From Rheum nobile (Eukaryota; Streptophyta; Magnoliopsida; Caryophyllales; Polygonaceae): a stretch of DNA of 64,000 bases. The notes below the pieces were generated by a model. The model did not search any database and was not told the DNA's origin. It saw only the letters and a list, made by a program, of their open reading frames with translations. The stretch is from the NCBI GenBank assembly GCA_027886185.1, contig WOAB01000476.1, forward strand, positions 4,650,001 through 4,714,000, given 5' to 3'. Made by a program: the position numbers and the translations under genes. How positions within the stretch are numbered: the stretch's first letter is position 1; the number at the start of each line of letters is the position of its first letter. Shown in pieces: positions 43,660 through 56,390 of this stretch.

Positions 43660-44519
43660 TTTTTTTTGTATTCGGTGAATATCGCATATCCAATTTTGAA
43701 TACTCTGATTGATCGTAAACTAAATATCATGATATGATATTCATGTACAACGCATACATATTCATGGACCATAGAGTATCAAATTAGGTGATATTTATAC
43801 AAATTGTATCGATATTCGTGTGTTAATGTCAATCTTTTGGAATCGTTTCATGATCTTCGGACTTTTTTTATGAATTCGGTGAATATCGCATATCTAATTT
43901 TGAATAACCTGATTGATTGTAAATTGATTATCAAGAGATGATATTCATGTACAGCGCCTACATATTCATGAACATAAATATTGACATTCATCCAATATGT
44001 TATGATATTCACGTGATTTGTACTCATAGTCATGCAGGTAAGTATGCGATATTCATAAAAACATTATCGATATTCATAGATTAAATTGCAAATGATGAAT
44101 GTCGGTTATACGAATTAGACGATATTCATACAAATTGTATTGATATTCGTGGTTAATGTCAATCTTTTGGAATCGATTCATTATCTTCGAAACTTTTTTT
44201 GCATTCGGTGAATATCGCATATCCAATTTTGAATAACCTGATTGATTGTAAACTGATTATGATGAGATGTGTTCATCTACAGTGCATACATATTCATGAA
44301 CCAAAATACTGATATTCATTCAATATGTTGTGATATTCACGTGCTTTGTACGCATAATCATTCAGTTAAGTAGTCGATATTCATGAAAACAGTGTCGATA
44401 TTCACCGTTTAAATTGCACACGATGATTATCGGTTATACGAATTAGGCGATATTTATACAAACTGTATTGATATTCGTGTGTTAATATCAATCTCTTGGA
44501 ATCGATTCATGATCTTCAA
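43660..44519. repeat. Tandem repeat, 329-bp unit, about 2.6 copies
   Basis: The block ATTCGGTGAATATCGCATAT recurs at about 43670, 43874 and 44203. The first unit has an internal deletion (203 bp). Units are full of GATATTCATG words. The array stops exactly where element B begins. Confidence 0.85.
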
Positions 44520-44950
44520 AACTCGAGATTTTGCCGATCAAGGATCTGAATACCTTGACTCACACCGCGATGCAGATCTACAAACAACAAACGCGTCGTT
44601 GACAATCCCCTTGGCAAACCCATGGCCAAAGAAGGTATGATTCTAACTCTGGTCAATCCCCTTCTACTAATGTGCGCGGTTCACCCACAGGAACCACCGC
44701 GCCAAACCAATCCAGACAGAGGAAGATCGCTACATCATCAAGCCATGCTCCTCGCGCGCCGCCATCAAAGGGTTCATCACCCAACCCAGAACGCGCGCGT
44801 GACGTGGAATGTTACAAGTGTAGAGGAAGAGGGCACTACCAAAACAATTGCCCGAACAACAAGAAGGTCCTCTTTTCCAGCATCTCTGCAGGATATGAGT
44901 CTTATGAGGACGAGGACACCCCCCTGGAGACCATCGAAGAAGGGTTCTAA
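44520..44950 (+). pseudogene. gag C-terminus of element B
   Basis: In the pol frame. It has a TGA at about 44600 and an intact CCHC knuckle (CYKCRGRGHYQNNC) at about 44812-44853, which A has lost. A TAA at 44948 replaces the GAA of A. Everything upstream is deleted. Confidence 0.88.
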
Positions 44951-45079
44951 GATGACGATGAGGCTTACACCTGTGAAGCCACCGCGCTACATGACGACAC
45001 ACCTCTGAGCCTTGTAACGCGACGTCTCCTCACTGTCAAGGAAGCAACTCTTGGCGACCAACGCGAGAACCTATTTCAC

Positions 45080-48000
45080 ATGCGTCGCTTGGTCAAGACC
45101 GCATCCTTGAGCGTCATCATCGATAGAGGAAGTTGTTGCAACATAATCAACGAAAAGATGGTCAATCATTTCAACCTCCAGACCACTCCTCACCCACAAC
45201 CATATGGGCTACAATGGATTTCTTCGAGTTCTGGTAACACTGTAACTCGTCAATGTCAAATTTCCTTTTACATTGGTCAATATATAGATTTTGTCCTTTG
45301 TGATGTCATTGCAATGGACGCCACACATCTTTTGTTGGGGCGCCCATGGCAATTTGACAGGCGCGTTCTTCACGATGGCTATTTAAACACTTATGTGTTT
45401 ACTTACCACGGGAAACGCGTCACGCTCTTACCTATGTCTCCTCATGAGATTTTACAGGACCAGGTTGAGCGTGATCGACAAAAGGCAATGGAAGCCTCCA
45501 AGAACCAGAGTACAAGTAGCACGCGTTCTTCCACTGGACCCGAAGTCGCTATCACCGACAACGCGTCCACTGATAGAACGTGTTCTAATGAAGGGCCGAA
45601 GAACATGCCAAAAACCACCAAGTTGAAAGGCACATATGAGCACAGACTGCTGCTGGCGCGACCAAGCGACCTCACTGCCCCCTTGAATGGCAAGGCCCCA
45701 TGTTTCCTCTTAGTGCCCACGCGTTGTAACCCAGAGAGCCCTATCCAGGAAGCTTTGCCGAATGCGATTTCTGAGCTGCTCGATGAGTTCAAAGACTTAT
45801 TCCCAGAGGAGCTTCCCCAGGGTCTTCCACCGTTGAGAGGCATTGAGCACCAAATTGACTTTGTGCCTGGTGCCTCCCTTTCCAATCGCGTTGCCTATCG
45901 CGCTGGTTCAGATGAAACCAAGGAGCTCCAGCGCCAAGTGCAAGAAATTTTGGATCGCGGCTACGTAAGGGAATCACTAAGCCCTTGTGTGGTCCCCGTG
46001 ATCCTGGTGCCAAAGAAAGATGGCTCATGGCGCATGTGTGTCGACTTCCGCGCCATCAATCATATCACAGTCAAGTACAGACACCCAATACCGCGCCTCG
46101 ATGACATGCTCGATGAGTTGCATGGAGCCACCCACTTCACTAAGATTGACCTGAAGAGCGGCTATCACCAGATACGCATGAACACGGGTGATGAATGGAA
46201 GACCGCGTTCAAAACCAAATATGGGCTTTACGAATGGCTAGTCATGCCGTTCGGTCTCACCAACGCGCCAAGGACGTTTATGAGGCTCATGAACCATATG
46301 TTAAGGGAATTTTTGGGGAAATTTGTTGTTGTATACTTTGACGACATTCTGATGTATTCGCGTAGTCATGAAAATCATGTAAAGCACCTTAGGCTTGTGT
46401 TAGAGTGCTTGAGACGCAAACAATTGTATGCCAATCTTGGCAAGTATCGAATTACATCCGACACTACAAACTTTCTAGGCTACGTGGTCTCCAAGGATGG
46501 ACTCCGCGTAGATGAAGACAAAGTGAAGGCCATCCGGGATTGGCCAACACCCACTACACCGACAATGGTTAGAAGCTTCCTTGGCTTGGCAGGCTTCTAC
46601 AAGAGATTTGTTCGCAACTTCAGCTCCATCGCCGCGCCCCTCCATGAGCTCACAAAGAAAAACGCCGTGGTGAATTGGAAGGACAGCCATAATCACGTGT
46701 TCAACGCGTTGAAGGATGCCTTGTGCAACGCGCCACTACTATACCTCCTAGACTTCACCAAACACTTTGAAGCGGAATGTGACGCGTCTAATGTAGGGAT
46801 TGGTGGGGTCCTACACCAAGAGAAGAAGCCCATCGCGTTCTTCAGCGAGAAGCTTACTAGGGCAACTTTGAATTACCCCACCTACGACAAGGAGCTCTAC
46901 GCCCTTGTTCGCGTCCTCAAGACATGGCAGCACTACCTATTGCCATGCGAGTTCGTGATCCACTCGGACCACGTGGCCATCAGCTATCTAAAAAGTCAAG
47001 CCCATCTAAACCGCCGCCATGCTCGTTGGGTGGAGTTTATGGAGATGTTTCCTTACGTCGTCGTGCATAAAAAAGGTAAGGAGAATGTGGTCGCCGACGC
47101 CCTTTCTCGCAGGTATGTTCTCCTTACTCATCTTCAGTCTAAACTTCTTGGCTTCGCGTTGTTTAAGGATTTATATCTGATTGATCCCTTCTTTAAGCCA
47201 ATTGTAGAACACTGTCTTAGGGACCGCGAGTTTGAGACATATTTCTTTCATGAGGGGTACTTGTACAAAGCCGGGTGTTTGTGCATTCCTAGCTCACCTA
47301 TTAGGAAACTCCTCATCCAGGAAGCCCATGAAGGACGCAGTCATTTTGGGGTAACCAAGACTTTAGCTACTCTTCGCGAGCATTTCTTTTGGCCGCGCAT
47401 GACCACCCAGGTGACGCGCTATTGCACCAGTTGTGTCACGTGTCAACGCGCGAAATCTACCTCCCATCCCTATGGTCTCTACATGCCTCTGCCCATTCCA
47501 TTAGGCCCTTGGGAAGATTTGTCCATGGACTTCATCACAGGTTTGCCTCTCTCTCGTAAGGGTAAAGATTCAATCTTTGTAGTTGTGGACAGGTTTTCAA
47601 AAATGGCCCACTTTATTGCGTGTAAGACCACACACAATGCTAGTGAGATCGCCGCGTTGTTCTTTGACAACATGGTCTGTTTACATGGGATTCCAAGGAC
47701 TGTCGTGAGTGATCGCGATACCAAATTTGTAGGCCTTTTTTGGAGAACCCTTTGGGGAAAATTGGGTACCAAACTCTTGTTTTCCACTAGTTATCATCCC
47801 CAAACAGATGGCCAAACTGAGGTCACCAATAGAATCCTAGGAGCCCTTCTTAGGACAATGCTCAAATCCAACCCAAAGCGTTGGGAAGACTTACTTGCAA
47901 TTGTTGAGTTTTCTCACAACAGGTCCAGGCACTCCGCGACGAAGCTCACTCTGTTCGAGGTGGTCTATGGCAGAAACCCACTGACTCCACTGAACATGCA

Positions 48001-48634
48001 GCCACGTCCTCTGAAGGAAAACAAGCACCCTAGTACGGCCAACCGCGCCGCGATGATCCAGGATCTACATCAGCGAACGCGGGAGCAACTGGAACGCCGC
48101 ACTGATCAATATACCAAATAGCACAACCGTGGGCGCCGCCGCGTGAGTTTTGCCCCAGGGGACTTGGTATGGGTGCACCTTTGCAAATACTATTTTCCAG
48201 CTAAATGCAAATCCAAGTTGGCCCCATGTGGTGATGGGCCTTTCCGTGTTGTGAAGGCAATTGGGGACAACGCATATGAGATCATGCTTCCACCCGACTA
48301 CGGTGTCCATGCGACATTCAACGTCGCCGACTTGGAGCGTTATGTGGAGCCAGAGTTCGATGATGGTGAAGCGGGGATGCTTCACAACCAAGTGGGGGAG
48401 GGTGATGCACCCCTGCCCACCATGACTGCCACTGAGGAAGAGGAGGCTATGAGCATTCGCTCAGAAGGGCCAATAACAAGATCACGCGCCAAAGCCATCG
48501 TCAACGCGACACAATCCATGGTTGTCCGCGTTGTCGCCAGCCAAGAAACACAAGAGACCGCGTTCTCCCTAAAGCGCCTTCAGCCAAGCCCAGAGAACGC
48601 GTTCTCTGTCATTGTCCTCTCAACCATTCAGTGA
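45080..48634 (+). pseudogene. pol of element B, nearly complete
   Basis: An open frame of 1013 codons to a single TAG at 48119 (Gln in A), then open again to 48634. Protease: VIIDRGSCCNII, with Arg where A has Gly after Asp. RT: FRAINHI, KIDLKSGYHQIR and the YFDD box at about 46340. RNase H from CDASNVGIGGVLHQE. Integrase: HEGRSHFG...CTSCVTCQRAK finger, MDFITGLPLS, VVSDRDTKF (both Asp kept) and HPQTDGQTEV. The tail has ATFNVADLERYVEPEFDDGE and GPITRSRAK, running into the LTR. CRM-type integrases are linked to centromeric targeting through this tail; that role is known for the clade, not shown here. Confidence 0.93.
48389..48402 (+). other. Polypurine tract of element B
   Basis: CAAGTGGGGGAGGG, identical to A, inside the coding frame and directly before the LTR start at 48403. 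Confidence 0.8.
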
Positions 48635-49141
48635 ACGCGATCTTTTGAAATTGAATGCGATATCCTGAGACATTAAGTATTTTGGTTTTTATTTTGTGGC
48701 GTGTGTTCCACGCGTGTCGCGTGGGCTGGCCTATTAAGCGAGACTCGGCCCATCTGAGTCACGCTATGTACTATAAAAGGTCATATCGACCTTCTTTACT
48801 AGGTTACACATCATTTTAATCTAAGATTACGTGTCGAGAGCTTTTGCCTCCATTCTTTTAGATCTGCGTCACCCCAATCTCTATCTTCTCATCTCCTTCC
48901 TCCGCTGCCGATGCTACAGCCTCCACTTGATCTTCATCGAGTTTATCCAACCCCGCTGCCGACGCTACGGCCAATCACTCGATCTTTTTCGAGTCTATCT
49001 CATCTACTGCCGACGCTACGGCTTCACCCTCCATCTCAAATCATCACCCAAACACCGCGCTCCATCTCTTCAACCCCAAATCCGACGCGTGCGACTTCCC
49101 ACCAAGATCAGAGATCCGGCATCACAAGCAGGAACGCATCA
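48403..49141 (+). repeat. 3' LTR of element B
   Basis: 739 bp, TGATGCACCCC to CGCATCA. It has TATAAAA at 48772-48778 and the 18-bp palindrome at 48591-48608, with its outer pair changed to C-G. Confidence 0.92.
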
Positions 49142-50274
49142 CAATGCTTTGCATCTTGACCTCGGTATGTCTCCATATCGCGCATGGCGAATACACCACA
49201 ATCAACCTTGTTGGTGGAGTCGCCACTTCATCTTAAGAATTTCAGGCTTCTTGTTTGAAAACCCGTTGAACCTAGAGCCTAGGTTCATTAAGCCCATGTA
49301 TTCGGCAAACAGCTTGTTCTATGCAATGAATTAAGAGAATATCATCATGTGATGATACATTTAATTACTAATAAGTGCAAGGAAAACATTTATTATAAAT
49401 AGTGATCGTTGCTTACCAATATGAGATTGTGTTGCCATATTTTCCTTCGGGGTCACGATCACCAGACGAGGAATTATCAATAATTTCTATGCTACACCGG
49501 ATAAATCTACATCAACGAATGAGTACGATATAAAAATGTATGAATATCGCAAAGCTTGTATCTAAATATGATTTAGCGCATACCAAATCTACATCAACGA
49601 GTGATGCGTGATTGACGGACGATACCAGTTCATCCATCCCAGATTTGAAACTCAAAAACCTTTTCTCATGGCTCCACGAGCTCTCATGTCTTACAGGTAC
49701 GTCCATGAGTGGACCAATCTACAACGAATATCAACATTGTGATATACCATGAATATCAGTATAAAAATAATGAATAACACCTATTTTCATTTAAAATATC
49801 AACAATTAATACAACACTTGTGAAAAACAACATCAAACACGTACCAAGTTTGATGGATTGACAAACATCCGTGATGGAGTTGTGTGGGATCGAAGCTCTT
49901 CCAATTCATTAAGACGCATACACCATAACTCTATAATGTTGATCATAACAAGTGTATCATCCTCTAGTGATCTGAACTCGATTGATTCGAGTGTTCTACC
50001 ATTGCAATTGAATATCACCTCTCTGTAATGAACGCTCGATATCAACAAAACACACAAAATGCGTTGCATGAATCAATACATACCCATCGGCGATAGCACC
50101 CACGTATATAGATAGATCCAATTGCTCTCTTGTGATGGGTTTAACCGGGTTTATGACCCTTGTGCAAAATGGGCTCTTGCTCGAAGCAGGTAACTTTATC
50201 AACCTCTTTGCATTTTGTTTGTCCCGGTTCATTGGTGTAACAAAAACTTCACCATCTCCTTGTACTTTCTTCAA
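49142..50274 (-). pseudogene. Ulp1-like peptidase, C-terminal exons, cut by B
   Basis: C-terminal part of a plant Ulp1 (SUMO-protease-like, C48) gene. Exons read: KSPFCTRVINPVKPITREQL (about 50165); a REVIFNCNGRTLESIEFRSL block and LRSHTTPSRMFVNPS (about 50010-49855); FKSGMDELVSSVNHASLVDV (about 49640-49580); IDNSSSGDRDPEGKYG (about 49470); and NKVDCGVFAMRDMETYRG (about 49225-49165), which holds the catalytic Cys of DCGVF. The catalytic His segment expected between the third and fourth exon was not found. Two stops lie near 49300. Element B cuts the gene just after METYRG, so the end is lost. Confidence 0.75.
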
Positions 50275-51999
50275 CTCCTGATTTAAAAATCATATCGAGT
50301 AACCAATGAATTTACACTACCACGAATAATGACTAAACAAATAAGAATACTGTGTATTCTGATTTACTTGCACATCAATCAGTACTATACTATATCAAAC
50401 ACATTCAAACACAGTAAATTGAGCACAACAATCCTAAGTATTAACATATAAAGTTACTTAAATTATATTTTTACTAAAATATCATTGTTGCTAACATAAA
50501 GTTACAATTTATCTAGTTACAAAATTATGGCATATTTGCCATTCTAATCCCGCTATTCATTATGCCGTTACAAAATTATGGCATACAAGCCATTTTCAGT
50601 TTTTCCCCTAGGTGATAACCACAATATGGCAAACACAATGAGCACAGTAGCAATACAAAACATGTCAGTTACATTCACATAACAGATAACAACTTTCAGC
50701 TGCTTATCTTCGATCTCACCCTACCACTCCGCCTTACCGGAGCCACTGGTTTTGTTGGGTTTTTCTGTTTCGGCTTCACCAACTCGCACGTCGCAATAAC
50801 TGGCTGGAAATTTGTCACATTCAGCCGCTCAGCCTCAGACAAACCTTCATTGATCTCATGCTCGGCGACAATGTCATTCAAGACATCATTGAGCACATCG
50901 TCTGGGTTAGGTTGCGGCTGTTGTAAACAAATTGGGAACATAGTTAGAAAGACATGAATATACACATACATCATGAATATCGGCACTGGTTTCATGAATA
51001 AGACTTTATGAAATGAGCATAACCCCACCGATACCAGTAAACAACACGTAATATAAAGTGATTATCTATTACAAACACAATGAACACACACATATGAATA
51101 ACACACAAAACGAAATGATAATCATTAATATACATAACACTCATGAATAACAATGCATACAAATTGAATATCATGATGTGTGTTATTCATAACACCCAGC
51201 AAGTTTCACAGCTGAAGAATATCATATAAAATTAAATGAATCCGAAGATTCAATACCACAATAACATAACACCAATATTGATAACATGAATACTAACATG
51301 TGTTATCATGAATTACACCGATCAAAATATGAATATCATAAACTATATTGTATGCCTACAATAGTAATTCGTAATACAAACCTGAATAACAGATTTTAAT
51401 TAATACCTGAATTACATCGGTCATTGTAATGGAAACTGTAGCCTCTTCAATCGTTGTTTCTTCAACATCCTTGTGTACATAATATAAAGATGTTTCAATA
51501 ATGGACATTGAAATGAAAATATATGTATTAACGCACATAACAATAATAGTTTTAGTTCACCTTTGGACACTCGTTTGTAACCTGCATATTATGCCGACCT
51601 ACCTCCTCAGCCATAGTCTCTGTCTCAACCTATTTGGATTTTTAGAATATCAGCTGTATGAATTTCAGGAAAAAATTAAAGGATTTGTAGTAAATAATTA
51701 AATACCAACCTGTTCAGCATTCTCCATAATTGTGTCCTCTTGAACAGTGTGTTCGACCTCCTACCTTGATGTTCCACCTTCCTCGAAGACCCTTGAACCA
51801 CTGGCAGCATGCAAATTTGTTTCTGGAAATATAGGAATGTCAGAGTTGATGTCGACATCTTCGTACTCAACCTTGATTATGTCAGCACGACTCGTGATCG
51901 CAGCCTCAATCTCTTCGACCATCTTTATGAGCTCCGGGTCTGTCCAAAACGGGTCTTGAGATTGTGTCAGCGCCCTTCCCACTTGACTGGATACACCGA
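50275..51999 (-). pseudogene. Ulp1-like gene, middle linker exons
   Basis: Short acidic or low-complexity exons separated by introns full of CATGAATATCAT-like words: about 50910-50700 (DDVLNDVLNDIVAEHEINEG, then RRSGRVRSK), 51470-51410 (DVEETTIEEATVSITMTDVI), about 51625-51560, and 51975-51725 (DPFWTDPELIKMVEEIEAAI, then EVEHTVQEDTIMENAE). The exon limits are approximate. No catalytic domain here; such linkers join the N-terminal domain to the peptidase in this gene family. Confidence 0.55.
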
Positions 52000-53345
52000 G
52001 TTATGGCTCGCGTAACAAAATTGTTTTAAACCCCAACAGTGTCTTCGTCGTATCCGTCAGAGCCTTTGAGACCTCATCATGCTTGCATTCTTCAGGAATA
52101 TTGTTGGTTTTCTCAGCAATCCGAACAATAACAGTCGCCAGTTCTCTCAAGTCTTGACCCAATGACCTATTAAATTCCTGAAAATTATAAGACAACTACT
52201 ACATGAATATCATAGCCAGTAATATCAATAACCAACAACATAATATGAATAACACACAACTGTACATGCATATAAACTTATCCACTGGCTACACATGATT
52301 ATAAACAACATCACCATGAATAATACACAAAACGAAATGTATATCGATAGCTCTAAATTCCTAAAAACACAATCAGTAGAATAAAGCTGGACACATGAAT
52401 ATCACCATATGAAATGTGAATATCACTTATAACCAGTGCAGACTAATACCAAACCGTCACCAAAAAAATCATTATGAAATATGAATATGATTGATCAACA
52501 CATGAATAACACAACTGAATAACATCAACTAACCAATTTTTGGCTCAGCTCGTCGACTGCTGCTTGGTTGTGGTGATTTACATTCGGCACATCGAGAATT
52601 TGTTGTTGGGGCTCGACATTTCCGTCACCAAACCCTCCATAGAGCATCTCAGAAGTCTCCATATTCGTAACCAGCTCGTCATTCCATCCAATAAATGCAG
52701 GGATTTGTCTTGGTGTGTCTCTCTGATTGTACAATACCACTCTGTCCAGATACAGTATCTGCAACATGAACACAAAAGCTCATTAAAATAATGTGATTAC
52801 CATAAATCTATATGACTACACCTTAACAGCACATACCGTCAGAAAAAACAATGGACCCGTGAAGTAAGCTTCATTGTTATTGTCCCATTTCTTCTTAGCT
52901 TCAATGAGACATTTTATGACAAAGTTACACTAGTTCATCGACGCCAGCCGATCGACACTCTCCAAGGTATGCACCAGTGTCTGGGTAGCAGCCCCACTTT
53001 GATGTGGTTCGATGATGCAAGAATGGAAAAGCACGATGAAATCTTGGATGAACTCTTTACCCCCTTCCTCACACTCTAACATTTTCTTGGCCACATCTAA
53101 ATTTCTGATTTCGTGATTCTTCCTCCCGATATGAGTCCTCCAAGCTTCCATTACATACATTTTGGCTTTAGGATCAACATGTACAACCTCAACTTGGCCG
53201 CGTGGAATACATAGGCATATCTCCGCATCTATGTCAGATACTTCCAAGGCAGAGCCATCAGGTAGAACTATCTTGGCTTTCCTTGGATAATAATTCTCCA
53301 CCAACCATCTGCACAAATGGCTAAAAGAAGAAATGCACATTTAAC
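52000..53345 (-). pseudogene. Ulp1-like gene, N-terminal conserved domain
   Basis: The exon at 53325-52840 carries the block typical of plant Ulp1-fused proteins: HLCRWLVENYYPRKAKIVLP, ALEVSDIDAEICLCIPRG, then TLESVDRLASMN, a TAG at about 52931 (Trp expected) and CNFVIKCLIEAKKKWD. The next exon, 52758-52530, continues ILYLDRVVLYNQRDTPRQIP and a Gln-rich tail. A further exon at 52195-52000 is helical (LRELATVIVRIAEKTNNIPE). The domain resembles the plant mobile-type domain of transposon-related proteins. Splice phases fit across the introns checked (donor near 54058, acceptor near 53326). Confidence 0.72.
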
Positions 53346-54054
53346 ATACCATGAATAACATAATGATAAACATGAATATACCTAACATGAATATCATGTT
53401 ATAAAGCATGAATACTAAGACCAGTCTGAATAATTTTACACTATTAAGACTGACTATCATATTTCAAAAGAACAAACAACATTGATAATCCATCAATCAT
53501 ATGCACAACTGGTTAAGAAAAAACTGAATTCACATACCATAACATGACTAACACCACACTATACATGAATATACCTAATGTAAATCTGAATACCCTGAAT
53601 ATCCCTAATCCAAACCTAAATAACATGTTAAATGTGAATATCATGGAGACAACATGAACAACCTATAATCATACCTGAATATTACTAACAAAATGTATAC
53701 TTTCACATATGCACAACTGGTTAAGCAAGAAACTGAACTCACATCCCATAATATGAATAACACCATACTATACATGAATATACCTAATATACATCTGAAT
53801 AACCTGAATAGATTCCTAACAAATTGAATATCATAATCAAATACCTGAAACAAAATTGGCAGATGAAGAATATCATATAAAATTAAATGAATCCGAAGAT
53901 TCACAAAATAATACCACAATAACAAAACACCAATATGGATAACATGAATACTAACATGTGTTATCATGAATAATACAGTTCCAACTTTGAATATCATCAA
54001 CCATATTGTATGCCTACAACAGTAATTGTAAATCAGCTTCGTAATACGAAAACA

Positions 54055-55724
54055 CGTACCGTGGAATTTCAATCGAACACAGCTTCAGCAAACTTCTGAA
54101 TCCAATCTCTGCCACCTGCTTCCGTTGAACAACATTCAATTTATGTATTACTTCGACAAAGACAGACAGTTGACCCCGGTGTTTGATCTTAGGGAATAAC
54201 TTTCTTTCATTCCTTGTCACTGGACGAGCATCTTCGTCATCAGAATCAGACACTACATACATCCTCATGCTCCACCAGTTTTGCCATGCCTTTGTCCTTT
54301 TTCTTCTTATCTTCCACAATTTCTTTATGTGACCCACCCTTCTTCCTTTGATCAAATTGATGCTTGCGCAATGTCAGGGGCAGGTCTTTAGCGAAATCAT
54401 CCCCATCGTCTTCCGAATCAGGCATTGGCGCCTTTTCTTTGTCCTTCTTCTTGGACTTCGACCCTATAACATACAACATGCTCTCAGTTAGCTGATATGA
54501 AGTTTATCAAGATGCACAAAAACTATATATTAATATATAAATAAGCTTGTACCAGAATCAACTTTTCCCAAATCCAAACCCTTCTTCTTCCTTTTCTCCA
54601 ACTGAGATTTGCGCAACGTCAGGGGGACATCTTCATCATCCTCGTCACAATCATCCTCATAATCATCTCCAAGCTTATCAGTTTTTCTCTTCTTATCGCA
54701 TCGCGCGGGAAGCTTGAGCATTCTCTTCTTCGGTTGGGAAACAGCAGCATCTTGTTCTTTCACACCATCATCACCTAGATCATCATCAAAATTCTCAGGT
54801 CTATCATCATCCACACCGGGTGGTTTAGCATAATTCTTTGATGTTGTCGTCTTCCTTGAGGCAGAAATAACAATCTTAAGGCGGCTCTGTGCAGGTGACA
54901 CATTTGCCATGGGTGGGGTTTCACTACCACCTTCATCTATTTGATTCGCATCAGCAACTTGCTTAGCAACTATGCTAGCCACTGCTGGTGGCGCTTCATC
55001 CTCCACCATGTTTACCGGAAGACATGCATATGATATGTTTTCATTACCAAATCATGTATAAAATCATGAATAACACATAACATTAAATGAATGAAGATCT
55101 AAAAAAACAATTACCAGCAACACACCACATATAACAAACCAGAACAACTTCATGAATATCAACTGGTAAACAATGAATATCATGAAGTGATAAATGATAT
55201 TGAAACATGAATATCCAATATCGAAACATGAATATCGCCTTAAAATTTCAAAATATATGCAATGCTGCTCAGCCAAACATGAATAACATCACATTATACT
55301 GAATATTATCTTGCAAAAACATGAATATCAAATATCGAAACAGGAATATCGCCTAAGAAGTCCAAAATGGAACAAAACTCCTCAAACAAACATGAACATG
55401 AATAACATCCCCATTAAACTGAATGTTATCTCGAATAAAACATGAATACCAACAATGCTCAAGCCAACATATACATGAATAACATCCCCATTAACCTGAA
55501 TATTATATCATACCAAACGAATATCAAACCACGAATATACTCTACCATTATTAAATGGTTAAACATGAATATCAATTGAAAAATGCGAATAATGCGCAAA
55601 CAAACAAAATAATGTCAACAAGACTTAAAGCGAATATCAAGCTCGGAATAACAGAATTACCTTTGACAAGTCTTCTACGCTTGCTGCCTTTTTTCTTAGG
55701 GGAGATTTTGTCCTTGCGCAGCAT
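54055..55724 (-). pseudogene. Ulp1-like gene, N-terminal charged exons
   Basis: A first exon at 55724-55661 starts with ATG (MLRKDKISPKKKGSKRRRLV) and ends at a GTAATT donor. The next coding block, 55009-54550, is rich in acidic runs and basic clusters (MVEDEAPPAVAS..., KKRKTD, DDEDVPLTLRKSQLEKRKKK). The block 54466-54060 repeats the same design (DFAKDLPLTLRKHQFDQRKK) and leads into IGFRSLLKLCSIEIP, the start of the conserved domain. One base is missing near 54262, so the frame shifts there. The basic clusters suggest nuclear localisation (inference). Confidence 0.6.
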
Positions 55725-56375
55725 ACCTCAAACCATTGACGAACCCTAAACCCTAATACCACATTAGCATCGACGAAACAACAAAATCCCCGAAATTGGA
55801 ATATACAAAGCTCTATAACAACGCAAAAATGGAAACTGTACCGGCAATAACGGCGATTGTACACCGATAATATGAAAATCGACCCTTGCGAGACGAAACA
55901 GAGAGAATATATATCATAATCAAGACTGGGGGATATTTGCTTTAGTCAAAATCGGCGAGTATATTCAACTCTCTTCAAAAGTTTTCCAGGTTAGCTAAAA
56001 ACTAAAATGTGTGATGGAACAAATCATACCTGGTAAACGAGGTTGAAGACGATGAGAGACTGTGAGAGGAAAGTGAGGGCGATAATGGCGAGACGAGGGC
56101 GAAACTAGGGAGACGAGTGAGACGATAGGTAGACGACGATGAGAGAATGGAAACTGAAAGTAAAAATGGAAACTGAAAGGTCGGTCTCGGTTATTAGAAT
56201 CCCCCAAAACCTGGCCTTTTGATTTCAATCTGGTGTATGCTTCCTATAGTAAAATATGTGTACCCTCCAAAATCGAATCTGGGCCATTGATTCCGTTTTA
56301 ATCTAAAGATCATTAATTGTACTTCTGTTTTACTCTAAGAGGCCGTTTCACCAGATCCAAATTCTATATATATAT
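55725..56375. other. Right flank of the Ulp1-bearing element
   Basis: No gene. It includes a possible promoter/leader for the minus-strand Ulp1-like gene and the right terminal inverted region (about 56240-56375), ending in a (TA)n run at 56365-56390. Confidence 0.45.
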
Positions 56376-56390
56376 ATATATATATATATA

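Larger units (their letters stand above)
44520..49141 (+). mobile_element. CRM-like element B, 5'-truncated
   Basis: Second copy of the A family. It starts abruptly within gag (ACTCGAGATT matches A at about 3908) and keeps protease, RT, RNase H, integrase, purine tract and 3' LTR (48403-49141, ending GCATCA). No left LTR or target duplication remains. It interrupts the last part of the Ulp1-like gene. It is less damaged than A: one frame, with only a few stops. Confidence 0.92.
43060..56390 (-). mobile_element. Large foldback/MULE-like element with Ulp1-like gene
   Basis: Both ends sit in TA microsatellites and share diverged inverted sequence: GTAAAAACAGAAGTACAATT at 43144-43163 against GTAAAACAGAAGTACAATTAA read inward from about 56331, then TCAATGGC and GAGGGTACA on each side. 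The left arm is filled with GATATTCATG words and the right part with CATGAATATCAT, the inverse. Between them lies a minus-strand Ulp1-protease-like gene, split by CRM-like element B. Ulp1-bearing MULEs (Kaonashi type) and plant foldback elements are known. No transposase is seen. Exact termini are uncertain. Confidence 0.6.
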
